From contig JAFVTU010000021.1 of the NCBI GenBank assembly GCA_017503075.1, forward strand, positions 42,437-106,436: a stretch of 64,000 nucleotides of DNA. The letters are read 5' to 3'. A program made the position numbers and the translations under genes. The stretch's first letter is position 1; each line of letters begins with the position of its first letter. The notes beneath the pieces were generated by a model, which saw only the letters and a list, made by a program, of their open reading frames with translations, did no database searches and had not been told where the DNA came from. Below, piece after piece: positions 34,192 through 42,370 of the stretch. This stretch comes from Paludibacteraceae bacterium. Lineage in GTDB: Bacteria; Bacteroidota; Bacteroidia; Bacteroidales; Paludibacteraceae.

Positions 34192-34461
34192 TTATGTTAA
34201 TTTCAGAATGTTTAACACTCTTCTATATCCTGTTAAATTCTTAGCTTGTCTTTGCCGTTCAGAAATTTCAGCTGCAAGGCTTTGCAAACGCTCTGCTTCT
34301 TTAGCTTCAAAATAATGTACTGATAATTTTGGCAAGAACCTTTCATCTTCTCGTCTTCTTCCTCTTTTCGAAGAAAGAACTCTTTTTAGAACCACAACAT
34401 CTTCACTTTTCCGAAGAACCTCAAAACCTATATTATGTGATGCTTTTTTCATATTATCCAT
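34192..34461 (-). CDS. Small basic coiled-coil protein, partner of the GAF-like membrane protein
   Basis: An 89-residue protein: MDNMKKASHNIGFEVLRKSE, KRVLSSKRGRRREDERFLPK, and a helical tail ERLQSLAAEISERQRQAKNL. No family recognised. The frame continues upstream, but ATG 34461 lies inside the end of the upstream gene (8-bp overlap), a normal coupled arrangement. Confidence 0.62.
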   Translation of the reverse strand: MDNMKKASHNIGFEVLRKSEDVVVLKRVLSSKRGRRREDERFLPKLSVHYFEAKEAERLQSLAAEISERQRQAKNLTGYRRVLNILKLT

Positions 34462-35317
34462 TGTTTCTTCTTGTAAATAAATCATATATTCCGTCTGCAA
34501 CACCCTGTACCAGAGGGATGTCATAGCGGTTTTCATCAAACTTATTGGATTCATTGCAATCAATACATATAAATCCTTTTAAAGCTCGGTGATTAGTTTG
34601 ATTACCTTTGATTGGTACTATAGGGTAAACTAATTCACTATTGTACGGAAAGATCCCATCTTGATAGGCTTCTTTGCTAGTATTTTCATAATCAGATGAT
34701 TCTGCGATATTGTTATTTACATAGGCTAAATGTTTTTGATTGCCTCTCAGTATTTTATTTACAATTATTGAATAAGCAGTATTCCCGATTATCCTATGTT
34801 TAATTTGTTTATATACTTCGGTATCTCTACTTTTGCTTTTATGTGAACTATCTCTGCATAAATTGTACAATTCTAATGTCTCCAAATTATCACCACTTGA
34901 TATGGGAACCTTTATAGACACACAGCAATTCGCTTTTGTCTTTTTGTCAAAAATCTTTTTCAAAGTGTCACATAACTTTACCATAACAGTGATAAATTCT
35001 GTGTCACTTATATCCTCCTGTTTTCTCAGGGAATGTATTTCAGAATAAGCGTTTTTGAGTTCAACAATTGCATCTCCCCATATGGAGTCTATGAAAGTAT
35101 TATGACAATATTTAATAAGTGCTTCACATAGAAGATAGAGGAAACGAAAAAGCCATAAAGTAATTAGTGATATAACACCCAACAATATAGATGTCTTTAT
35201 ATCCAGATTGAAATAATTACTACCAAACATAAGTATAAGAACAAGACCGCCTAAACTAGGCACGCACCATCTCCATACTTTCCATTTAACAGATTTTATG
35301 AATAATTCTTTAAGCAT
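34454..35317 (-). CDS. Two-helix membrane protein with a GAF-like domain
   Basis: A 287-residue protein: two membrane helices (about residues 19-34 and 41-66), a helical linker (VELKNAYSEIHSLRK, VMVKLCDTLKKIFDKK) and a cytoplasmic domain with the order of a GAF fold: CCVSIKVPI, AYVNNNIAESSDYEN and the closing GFICIDCNESNKFDENRYD with a last helix VQGVADGIYDLF. GAF domains bind small ligands, often cyclic nucleotides; here ligand and effector are unknown. AT-rich like the rest of the cargo. It forms a pair with the small gene at 34192. Confidence 0.62.
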   Translation of the reverse strand: MLKELFIKSVKWKVWRWCVPSLGGLVLILMFGSNYFNLDIKTSILLGVISLITLWLFRFLYLLCEALIKYCHNTFIDSIWGDAIVELKNAYSEIHSLRKQEDISDTEFITVMVKLCDTLKKIFDKKTKANCCVSIKVPISSGDNLETLELYNLCRDSSHKSKSRDTEVYKQIKHRIIGNTAYSIIVNKILRGNQKHLAYVNNNIAESSDYENTSKEAYQDGIFPYNSELVYPIVPIKGNQTNHRALKGFICIDCNESNKFDENRYDIPLVQGVADGIYDLFTRRNNG

Positions 35318-35351
35318 ATAAGATCATGTTATGAATTTTATCGGTAATATT

Positions 35352-35465
35352 TCACTTTTTCTCTTCCAACATCCATGGTGGAGGTATTTCACGTCCTCGC
35401 TGTATATCCTCTTGTTGAGGCTTGCTTTTCCGAACTGATGATTGTTTCTTCAATTTTTGTTCCAT
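35352..35465 (-). CDS. Possible 37-residue peptide
   Basis: MEQKLKKQSSVRKSKPQQED, then IQRGREIPPPWMLEEKK. It starts 12 bp after the DUF3244 stop in the same direction. Strongly basic start and proline-rich end; no homologue recognised. It could be non-coding. Confidence 0.35.
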   Translation of the reverse strand: MEQKLKKQSSVRKSKPQQEDIQRGREIPPPWMLEEKK

Positions 35466-35477
35466 AATACTTTCTCT

Positions 35478-35849
35478 TTATTTTACTTCAAACTCACCAG
35501 TCATAATAGTGTTACCAGAGTAAATTTGTATAGTGTATGAACCTGCTTGATCTATAGTAGCCTCAATTTCATCTACGAACTCTTCTTCTACGACAACTTT
35601 GCCTGTTTCTTGATCAATAACCTCTACATAGAGAGGATAAGCTGTACTTGTATTCACATGCAGACGTGTATTATCAATAGTAGCACGAATTTGATTTGGA
35701 TCAGGACCTTCTCCTATGGTCTCATTACCAGGGTCATCTAATGGCATAATCGTATACATTTCACTCAAGATAATCTCTTGAACCATTCCAAACATAGACG
35801 CATTGCTAATACCTAGTAGAAACAATGCAATAAATAAAATTTTTCTCAT
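35478..35849 (-). CDS. DUF3244 secreted protein
   Basis: A 123-residue protein with signal peptide (MRKILFIALFLLGISNASMFG) and a small Ig-like DUF3244 fold (NTRLHVNTSTAYPLYVEVID, TGKVVVEEEFVDEI, GSYTIQIYSGNTIMTGEFEV). Such proteins are common small exported proteins of gut Bacteroidales with no known role. It has its own promoter, with a G10 tract upstream. Confidence 0.75.
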   Translation of the reverse strand: MRKILFIALFLLGISNASMFGMVQEIILSEMYTIMPLDDPGNETIGEGPDPNQIRATIDNTRLHVNTSTAYPLYVEVIDQETGKVVVEEEFVDEIEATIDQAGSYTIQIYSGNTIMTGEFEVK

Positions 35850-35874
35850 GATAGTTATATGTTAAAATTTTCTG

Positions 35875-35905
35875 CAAAATTACAACAATATCACGAATTG
35901 TGCAA
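35875..35905 (-). promoter_or_regulatory. Promoter of the DUF3244 gene
   Basis: Minus strand TTG (35903-35905) and TAATTTTG (35875-35882), 20 bp apart, 26 bp before the ATG. A run of ten G (35932-35941) lies about 26 bp upstream of the -33 box. Confidence 0.72.
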
Positions 35906-35931
35906 TAGAAAAATAAAACCGATAAACCAAT

Positions 35932-35941
35932 GGGGGGGGGG
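35932..35941. repeat. Homopolymer G10
   Basis: Ten consecutive G between the TPR regulator gene and the DUF3244 promoter, the longest G-run noticed in the window. Such runs change length by slippage. Confidence 0.9.
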
Positions 35942-36000
35942 TAATTTGTTGATTATCAATAAATTACAATTACAATCAATAAAGTGTTGCAATTCCCCTT

Positions 36001-37452
36001 CTACATCTCCTTTGACATTTCTTGCAAATAATCCACCAATTGTGTAGATGTTATGCCTACCTTTTTTACAACATGGGTCCTAATAACTTGTACTCCTCCC
36101 TTTGTCATACACATGAATTTAGCAAGTTCCTCTGCAGAAAGATATGGATAAAGGAAGATAAATGTACACAGAACTTTTTCTCTATTGGTCAAATTCAACT
36201 CTTCTAATGCTGTAAGCCAAGTGCTCAAATATGGGTTAATGTCAGTCTTTAATCGGCAATAATCATTCCACTTATTGGGCGGAGTTGGATATTTGATACG
36301 AATCTCATCAATCATTTTAGTTTGATGATTCTTTTGACACGCTATGTTAAGTTCATTTTCTTGTTTTTCCAATTGTGTCGACAATTCTACGATATGTTCA
36401 TTGGACATATGCAATTGAAGTTTTGTGCGTTTACGATAAATAAGAATGCCAGCGATTAAAACACCGCACATTGCTATCATAAGGGCCAGTAAAAGCCATA
36501 CCCAACGCCAAGGATAAGGGTTGAATAAATATTCTTTCAACAAAGGAATTGCTTCTGAGTAGGAACTTATAGATAGATCTAATAATCTATTTGCATCCTC
36601 TCGGGCATGAGCATAATCGCTTAATAATGATGTGTTAGTGTTTATCTGTGCATCAAGCATTAAACAAAAATATGCATTTGAAATATAATTTGGATTTTTT
36701 GAGAAAGAAACAATTTTTTGAGCATAATTCAAAGTACTATCGATATTTTTATAACCGAAATAGTATGATTGCATTATTTTCAAATACCCAAAGCATTTAT
36801 CTTGTTCGTTGTCTCGAAAGTTTAGTCCGAGTTTAAAGCATATCAAAGCAGAATCATATTGTTGCTGCTCGTAAAAATAAACCCCTCGTACTTCATAAAA
36901 ACGTGCTTTATAGGAGCTATCTAACTGATGTATTTTTGCATGTTGCCATAAGCTATCTGATTCTTTGAACTGATGTAAATGTGCATGCCTTAAACAGACA
37001 TTTAATAAGCTTTGTGCATATCTCCATTCGTTACCGCTTTCTAAGAAATCTTTACTTGCCCGCTCATAGAATATCAACGCCAAACTATCGCTATTGTTTT
37101 GAGCACAGATATATCCCATGCACGAATTCACTCGTCCTCGATAAATCGGGTCATCTATTTGCAAGCGGTCTGCTTCAATGTAGCACTCGGCAGCTTCTTT
37201 TATCTGATTAGATAGGCTATAGTTGCGTCCCATATAGTAGTACGCCTTGCCCAATGTATTAGACATCAAAATCCTTCCTGCTGGATTATCTAATGAACAA
37301 ATCACCCTCTTTAATGCCATGGTATCATCATAGATTACATGCTCAGTTTGATCAATACTATCAGCAATTATATTCTTTGCTTCCTGCCAGTGACAAGAAG
37401 ACATAGAATATAGGACACTTAATAGCAATATAACTACTCGTACACGATGCAT
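36001..37452 (-). CDS. TPR membrane regulator with C-terminal helix-turn-helix
   Basis: A 483-residue protein. The signal sequence ends in a lipobox-like SMSSCHW; periplasmic TPR repeats cover about residues 60-290 (LGKAYYYMGRNYSLSNQIKE, ALIFYERASKDFLESGN, ALICFKLGL). One membrane helix (WVWLLLALMIAMCGVLIAGI, near 320) and a coiled coil follow, then a cytoplasmic LuxR-like DNA-binding end (LTNREKVLCTFIFLYPYLSA, ELAKFMCMTKGGVQVIRT). This plan is frequent in Bacteroidota and links an outside signal to transcription without a kinase. It lies 28 bp after the 37481 gene and upstream of the DUF3244 gene, both probable partners or targets. Confidence 0.78.
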   Translation of the reverse strand: MHRVRVVILLLSVLYSMSSCHWQEAKNIIADSIDQTEHVIYDDTMALKRVICSLDNPAGRILMSNTLGKAYYYMGRNYSLSNQIKEAAECYIEADRLQIDDPIYRGRVNSCMGYICAQNNSDSLALIFYERASKDFLESGNEWRYAQSLLNVCLRHAHLHQFKESDSLWQHAKIHQLDSSYKARFYEVRGVYFYEQQQYDSALICFKLGLNFRDNEQDKCFGYLKIMQSYYFGYKNIDSTLNYAQKIVSFSKNPNYISNAYFCLMLDAQINTNTSLLSDYAHAREDANRLLDLSISSYSEAIPLLKEYLFNPYPWRWVWLLLALMIAMCGVLIAGILIYRKRTKLQLHMSNEHIVELSTQLEKQENELNIACQKNHQTKMIDEIRIKYPTPPNKWNDYCRLKTDINPYLSTWLTALEELNLTNREKVLCTFIFLYPYLSAEELAKFMCMTKGGVQVIRTHVVKKVGITSTQLVDYLQEMSKEM

Positions 37453-37480
37453 AAAAGACTATATTTGAAAAAGTTCTCTT

Positions 37481-38335
37481 TTATTTTACTTCCATTCCCA
37501 TGACATTGTAGGTCTTATCTTCATGTTGAATCCACAATTGTCCTTCATGAAGCGTCTTATAAAAAGAATTGATAGGTGAATCTATAATTTCCACAGTTGA
37601 ACCTACACCACCATCACACAAGCACTCTGTATTCAAACTGTCCATTTCAGCATCGTCCATTTGATAAATAAGCACCCCATCGCGACTGACACATACCAAT
37701 CGTTCGCCATAATAGCAAGTGGGGACATCAAAAGGATGTGCTAACTTAACATATTCGCCAGCATATTTACCAACATTACCAATACCTTCTACATAATAAT
37801 CTCCTATCTCCCAATCATAGCCAAATAGCCACGCTTTGTATTCATGTCCATCTAAGAATCTCATAGTTGAAATATCTTTCACTCGTTTCTTTCCTAATGG
37901 CTTTTTGACAATTGTTCTATTTCCAAATTCGTCATATTCCTCGTATGCAACATAATCCACTACAGCAGTATATTGAAGCTCAGGGAAAGAGTATGGATCA
38001 ATACCAAGATTTTGCAGCGAATCGCCTATTTCCAATGTCCAATCATACAAAACAAAATCTTTCTCATATGGAAAACTATATATCAGCACTTTAGAATTTT
38101 CTTCACGCAAAAACACACCACCATATTTAGCATATAGTTTTCCGTTTATTTCTTTGATTTCATCAGCATGCATTAGATAAGTTTTATTTTCTTTGCAATC
38201 AACATATTCACTACAAACTGTTCGTTGCAAGCCCGCCAGAGTTGGGAACAACTCATTTGGAAGGTCATTTTGAGAAAACATCTGTACACTCATCAATGCA
38301 CAAAACACTAAAAGTAATGCTCGTTTCATAGGCAT
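37481..38335 (-). CDS. Secreted protein with a short T9SS-like C-terminus
   Basis: A 284-residue protein with signal peptide (MKRALLLVFCALMSVQMFSQ) and a beta-rich body rich in Tyr and Asp (YVDCKENKTYLMHAD, DGHEYKAWLFGYDWEIGDYY, YGERLVCVSRDGVLIYQMDD). The last residues, LWIQHEDKTYNVMGMEVK, resemble a shortened T9SS type A sorting end. This family of T9SS-like proteins is common in Bacteroidales; function unknown. Two starts (38335, 38329) are equally possible. Confidence 0.68.
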   Translation of the reverse strand: MPMKRALLLVFCALMSVQMFSQNDLPNELFPTLAGLQRTVCSEYVDCKENKTYLMHADEIKEINGKLYAKYGGVFLREENSKVLIYSFPYEKDFVLYDWTLEIGDSLQNLGIDPYSFPELQYTAVVDYVAYEEYDEFGNRTIVKKPLGKKRVKDISTMRFLDGHEYKAWLFGYDWEIGDYYVEGIGNVGKYAGEYVKLAHPFDVPTCYYGERLVCVSRDGVLIYQMDDAEMDSLNTECLCDGGVGSTVEIIDSPINSFYKTLHEGQLWIQHEDKTYNVMGMEVK

Positions 38336-38364
38336 GAAATTTTATAGGATTTTACTTTCGGTTA

Positions 38365-38395
38365 CAAAGGTACTACAATTTCCCCATATTTGCAA
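38365..38395 (-). promoter_or_regulatory. Promoter of the 37481/36001 pair
   Basis: Minus strand TTG (38393-38395) and TACCTTTG (38365-38372), 20 bp apart, about 30 bp before the ATG. Confidence 0.75.
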
Positions 38396-38400
38396 CCTTA

Positions 38401-39186
38401 TTATTGTTTTTCAATTAAATAATACATCGCGGTAGTATAGAAATCCGACAAATACGGAATCTGCAAACACTTAGGCAATACGCATGGACGCAAACCGAAC
38501 TTTATCTCATAGTTTGGGTTAATGAGATAGTGAGTGTGCTGCAATACCTTGTATTGCTCCTTATGTATAATTCGCTCAAATCGGTGCAAACTGATACCAG
38601 TTGCCTTGATCTCCAAAAGGGCTTTGATGGTACTATCCGACTCTCCGCCCCATTGCAACACTTTACTATATAACCAATTGGGCAGCAAATGCAACCAAGG
38701 CGTATGCGATAGCCATTTGTTTCTGCATATCTGATGATGACCCCCAAAAGGATTACACCAAACTGGAAAACCAAAGAAAACAATCGATTCGCCATGCATA
38801 AATCCCTTCAGATAGTGCATAAACCGCTCTTGATTGGGTATATGCTCTATCACATCTCGAAGCACAATAATATCAAAAGTGTCTATTTCATCTGGTGTAA
38901 CTGTATAAATATCGCGCGCAATGAGGGTAAGTTTCTCATCGTGAGAATAATCAGAAAGATATTGCTTAGCTTTTTCTAATTGTGCCACATCAATATCCAC
39001 ACCCACGCATTGGCACCCAAGTTCCAAGAATGGTTTGAGATTGCCGCCTTCGCCACACCCAATCTCCAAAATCCGAAGATTGGGTGTTACGGGTAATACT
39101 TGCTCAATATAAGGAATTACATATCTTCGAGTGCATTCTGCCTGCTCTTGAAAATATATCATTCTATCTCGGTGACGTTGTTGCAT
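38401..39186 (-). CDS. Class I SAM-dependent methyltransferase
   Basis: A 261-residue methyltransferase. Motif I is LRILEIGCGEGGNLKPF, the acidic loop is CVGVDIDVAQLEKAKQYL, and motif IV is FDIIVLRDVIEHIPNQERFM. The C-terminal half (FFGFPVWCNPFGGHHQIC, PWLHLLPNWLY) is typical of methyltransferases acting on small molecules or glycans in Bacteroidales. The substrate is unknown. It has its own promoter (39271). Confidence 0.87.
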   Translation of the reverse strand: MQQRHRDRMIYFQEQAECTRRYVIPYIEQVLPVTPNLRILEIGCGEGGNLKPFLELGCQCVGVDIDVAQLEKAKQYLSDYSHDEKLTLIARDIYTVTPDEIDTFDIIVLRDVIEHIPNQERFMHYLKGFMHGESIVFFGFPVWCNPFGGHHQICRNKWLSHTPWLHLLPNWLYSKVLQWGGESDSTIKALLEIKATGISLHRFERIIHKEQYKVLQHTHYLINPNYEIKFGLRPCVLPKCLQIPYLSDFYTTAMYYLIEKQ

Positions 39187-39270
39187 AGCGGTATCAATTG
39201 CTTTTGTTTTTTCTTGTGATTACGCCAATCTATTATTAAGTGTCCTTGCAATAGATTGTAATTTTTAATG

Positions 39271-39301
39271 CAAAATTACTACAAATCAAAGATTTGCGCA
39301 A
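39271..39301 (-). promoter_or_regulatory. Promoter of the methyltransferase gene
   Basis: Minus strand TTG (39299-39301) and TAATTTTG (39271-39278), 20 bp apart; leader about 80 nt. Confidence 0.68.
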
Positions 39302-39338
39302 TAGTTCAAAGCGACCTATAAAACCGAGAAAATATAAC

Positions 39339-39361
39339 GGACTGATTAACAGTCCCTTTTT
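39339..39361 (+). terminator. Plus-strand terminator-like hairpin
   Basis: GGACTG (39339-39344) pairs with CAGTCC (39350-39355), followed by CTTTTT. No plus-strand gene precedes it. Confidence 0.5.
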
Positions 39362-39431
39362 GCGAAAATCAATAAATCCCGACAATCGTAACATTACCTT
39401 CAGCAAATCCGACATACTATCGCTAATATGT

Positions 39432-39470
39432 GAAAAATAGGGTGTGTCAGCATTTTGACACACCCTATTT
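39432..39470 (-). terminator. Strong stem-loop ending the putative small RNA
   Basis: AAATAGGGTGTGTCA and TGACACACCCTATTT (39436-39470) form a long near-perfect stem; on the minus strand TTTTT follows. Confidence 0.75.
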
Positions 39471-39559
39471 CTGCTATTTTGTTACTTTTTATCCCAATCC
39501 CAGCACACAGACCATTCTGCATGCTTGACTGAATATATATGCTATCGAAATTCTCATTC
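39436..39559 (-). ncRNA. Possible small RNA of about 125 nt
   Basis: A full consensus promoter (39566-39597) fires leftwards and the first strong terminator lies only about 125 bp away, with no real gene between. The only frame inside is a 22-codon one (39489-39557, MRISIAYIFSQACRMVCVLG) whose ATG lies at or next to the predicted transcript start. It could be a small RNA or a leaderless peptide. Confidence 0.45.
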
Positions 39560-39565
39560 CGCCGA

Positions 39566-39597
39566 CAAAGGTACTACATTTTTCCGACATGTGCAAA
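39566..39597 (-). promoter_or_regulatory. Free-standing promoter
   Basis: Minus strand TTTG (39594-39597) and TACCTTTG (39566-39573), 20 bp apart. The sequence around it resembles the promoter at 40709. Confidence 0.7.
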
Positions 39598-39787
39598 CAA
39601 ATCTACCATAACTCTATCCATTGCATTCGTAATAGATCAATTTATGTTTTTGTTTTAAGGCAAATTTTTCGACAAAGGCGATTAACATGCTCACTCGCCA
39701 AAGTCTTCAAACTATTTACCAGCGTAAGACTCAAATCCGTCAAAAACTCTCCATCCCCGAAGCCGACGACATCCTTAACTATATATC

Positions 39788-40687
39788 TTAATACTTTCCT
39801 ACATTTTGATACTCCAAATCACATTGTTGTATAGCAAAGATGAAATCTTGGCTACTATCAAACATAAATAATTTGAGATGTTCCTCAAAGTATTTGATTT
39901 TGTGTAAATTTATTTTGCAGGTATGAAATAGCATTTTCTTTCGCAATCTATATTCATTTTTATTTTTATTAACACTGTAATATAATCTAACAAACCATTG
40001 ATCATAAGCACAATAGATTGTAAACATATACAAGTATGGTACAATAGTTATTGTGAGGATTGTAGGTAAAGCGACACTTTGTAAAAACATTGACAAAGTA
40101 GATCCAATAGGATGAGTAAATGTTTGATAGAGCATAAATATTAAGATTGCAAATCCCAAGATCACATTAGTTTTATTGAAGCAACCTAATAATTGTTCAG
40201 AAGACTGATCTTGTTTTTTTTGTACCTGAATAGTCGCTATACTCACAGATAAAAAACAAAGCACAAATTGTAGCAATAGCTCTCCTATATAGCCGAGTGT
40301 GTAGATATTTAAGTATGCAGATATCAGTGCGCTATATTTGACTTGTTTGAATACTAACTGACCGAATTCTTGTTGTGAGGAATAGGAAATCACTTCCATT
40401 AACAATGGAAATGCAGTGAAAGAATAAAGGATAACATCCTTCAGATACTCATTTCTCCACATCCCTACTAATTGGAGCATGTAACACATGGCTATGATGC
40501 AGAGACTTAGTAAACTATATGGAATGAAAATTTTAGGAGATAGAATTGTTTTGATGACTTGATAGGTGCTCTTTCTGACACTTTTGAATGATATAAAATA
40601 TAGCGACAGCAGCCCTATTATTGTCATAGATGCCAACTCCCGATTGGATAGAGATTGAAATATATTTTGCAATATGTTATCTGTCAT
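39788..40687 (-). CDS. Multi-pass membrane protein of unknown function
   Basis: A 299-residue protein with about six to seven helices: LASMTIIGLLSLYFISF, FIPYSLLSLCIIAMCYMLQL, ISAYLNIYTLGYIGELLLQF, VILGFAILIFMLYQ and TILTITIVPYLYMFTIYCAY. A cytoplasmic tail rich in Lys follows (KKMLFHTCKINLHKIKYFEE). No family recognised. The frame opens further upstream, but ATG 40687 follows the promoter at 40709, so it is the start. It is divergent from the P-loop ATPase gene at 40866, sharing a 178-bp control region, which suggests a functional pair, perhaps an effector pore and its ATPase. Confidence 0.68.
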   Translation of the reverse strand: MTDNILQNIFQSLSNRELASMTIIGLLSLYFISFKSVRKSTYQVIKTILSPKIFIPYSLLSLCIIAMCYMLQLVGMWRNEYLKDVILYSFTAFPLLMEVISYSSQQEFGQLVFKQVKYSALISAYLNIYTLGYIGELLLQFVLCFLSVSIATIQVQKKQDQSSEQLLGCFNKTNVILGFAILIFMLYQTFTHPIGSTLSMFLQSVALPTILTITIVPYLYMFTIYCAYDQWFVRLYYSVNKNKNEYRLRKKMLFHTCKINLHKIKYFEEHLKLFMFDSSQDFIFAIQQCDLEYQNVGKY

Positions 40688-40708
40688 ATAAAGCGTATTT
40701 TTCGTTGA

Positions 40709-40740
40709 CAAAGGTACTACATTTTTCTGACATACACCAA
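40709..40740 (-). promoter_or_regulatory. Promoter of the membrane protein gene
   Basis: Minus strand TTG (40738-40740) and TACCTTTG (40709-40716), 21 bp apart, 21 bp before the ATG. Confidence 0.7.
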
Positions 40741-40775
40741 TATTTTCTACATTTTTCTCCAAATCTCAACTTTTA

Positions 40776-40807
40776 TTTGCATATCTCAAAAAAATATCGT
40801 ATCTTTG
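40776..40807 (+). promoter_or_regulatory. Promoter of the P-loop ATPase gene
   Basis: TTTG (40776-40779) and TATCTTTG (40800-40807), 20 bp apart, full consensus. Confidence 0.82.
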
Positions 40808-40865
40808 CAGGCAGAAATAAATCATTTTTTTATATAGTGTATACAAATCTAATAATATAAAAATC

Positions 40866-42317
40866 ATGGCTAAACATACAACTAGAAATCTATTTTTAGG
40901 ATTGCCGGAAGCAGAGGCAGAAGCTCAAAACATGCTCAATCTATACCAAGATTACATGGGAATTGAAACTGCATTATCCCATGGAAAGTTCATTGTTACA
41001 GGTAGAAAGGGGTCTGGAAAATCGGCATATGCCGTTTGGTTGAATGAAGAAGCTAAAACTTCCCAAGAAATATGGTGTAAAATAGTTAAACATAATGATA
41101 GACTTTTGGAACAAGTATTTCGTATACCAGATGCAGCAGGTTTTGATATGGTAGTGTTGTTTGAATGGATAATTATATACCATTTAATAATTCTCATTAC
41201 AGATTCTGGAGAAGGGAAGTATGGGGAATATGCTTCTAAACTTTACGATTTCCGAAAAGACAATGCTAAGTTGATGAATGAGGGGATGTATGATTTAAAA
41301 GAACTGGTAAATAAAGGTGGTATTGATTTAACTAGCTTGAGAATTCCATTACTTAAAATATATGGGACAAGTGAGAAAAAATTGTATAAAGCAGACTTCT
41401 TGTCTACAATACATTATTTAAAGGCTGTACTTATAGAAGCACTAAAACAAGAGAATTTAAAGCATCTTAAATATTACGTTATTTTTGATGATTTGGATGT
41501 AAAATTTAAACTAACTTCAGAAACAGACAAAGTTAAACTAGTAGATCTAATCCGTACAGTAAGAGATTACAACACATCCCATTTGTTGGGAACGGCATCG
41601 CGTGTTGTATTGCTTTTGAGAGATGATATAAGCGCTAAGTTATCAGGAGTAGAGTGTGATACTAATAAAATTCTCGAAAGCTATGAACATCATATAGATT
41701 GGTATACTCATTATGATGACGGTAATCACCTACGTCAGTTTATTAATCGTCGCATAGAATTAGCGTTAGAAAAAAATAGTATTTCTGTAAATCTCAAAGA
41801 TAAGGATTATTGGAATTGGCTCGTTGGTTCTGAAATAGATTATAAATCATCCTTTAAGTATATTCTAGACAATACGTATTATTTGCCAAGAGATATATTG
41901 ACAATTTTTAAGGAAATAGGTGCACGTAGTTATTCTATTCCTATTTCGCGTGATAAAATAGACTTTTTATTGGAGGAGTACGCTAAATCAAAGTTCTACG
42001 AAATCAGGAATGAGTTAGTTGTTGTTTGGAATGAACAAAAAATTGATACTATATTCGAGATGCTAGGAGATATGTTTGATTTAATTTGTGATAGAAATGA
42101 TATTTCATATGAAGATTTATCAAAACTAGCAGAAGATTATAAATTAATGGAAAATGACTTAGATATTCTCGTTGAATATAGTTTGATAATACCAAGAGAC
42201 ATCCATACTAACAAATTATTTATTAAATATAGAGAAAAAGTTCCTACTCGTAAAAAAACTCGATATTTTTATGGACTTCACAAAGTTTTGATGTTGTATT
42301 TTAATGCGATGCAATAA
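40866..42317 (+). CDS. P-loop ATPase, Sll1717-like
   Basis: A 483-residue ATPase. Walker A is FIVTGRKGSGKSAYAVWL near residue 45; Walker B is YYVIFDDLDVKF near residue 205; an arginine-rich RVVLLLRDDISAKL sensor-like strand follows. The C-terminal 200 residues are helical (SFKYILDNTYYLPRDILTIF is a family signature). I recognise the P-loop ATPase, Sll1717 family annotation; such proteins occur in mobile and defence regions and no activity is established. Low GC and AT-rich codons differ from core genes, indicating transfer. Two bases separate it from the next frame. Confidence 0.72.
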   Translation: MAKHTTRNLFLGLPEAEAEAQNMLNLYQDYMGIETALSHGKFIVTGRKGSGKSAYAVWLNEEAKTSQEIWCKIVKHNDRLLEQVFRIPDAAGFDMVVLFEWIIIYHLIILITDSGEGKYGEYASKLYDFRKDNAKLMNEGMYDLKELVNKGGIDLTSLRIPLLKIYGTSEKKLYKADFLSTIHYLKAVLIEALKQENLKHLKYYVIFDDLDVKFKLTSETDKVKLVDLIRTVRDYNTSHLLGTASRVVLLLRDDISAKLSGVECDTNKILESYEHHIDWYTHYDDGNHLRQFINRRIELALEKNSISVNLKDKDYWNWLVGSEIDYKSSFKYILDNTYYLPRDILTIFKEIGARSYSIPISRDKIDFLLEEYAKSKFYEIRNELVVVWNEQKIDTIFEMLGDMFDLICDRNDISYEDLSKLAEDYKLMENDLDILVEYSLIIPRDIHTNKLFIKYREKVPTRKKTRYFYGLHKVLMLYFNAMQ

Positions 42318-42370
42318 TTTTGAAGCTTTATTTAGAAACAAGCCCCATTCTAATAGAAAAATTTCAAAAT

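Larger units (their letters stand above)
39187..39787. other. Intergenic region with promoter, terminators and a possible small RNA
   Basis: No sizeable gene. It holds the methyltransferase promoter (39271), a plus-strand terminator-like hairpin (39339-39361), a strong hairpin (39436-39470), a free-standing minus-strand promoter (39566), and at 39687-39791 a 34-codon plus-strand open frame (MLTRQSLQTIYQRKTQIRQK...) that may be a gene remnant. Confidence 0.6.

Noticed and set aside
39236-39463. 75-codon minus-strand frame
   Set aside because: It runs through the methyltransferase promoter and the terminator hairpin, so it is unlikely to be translated.
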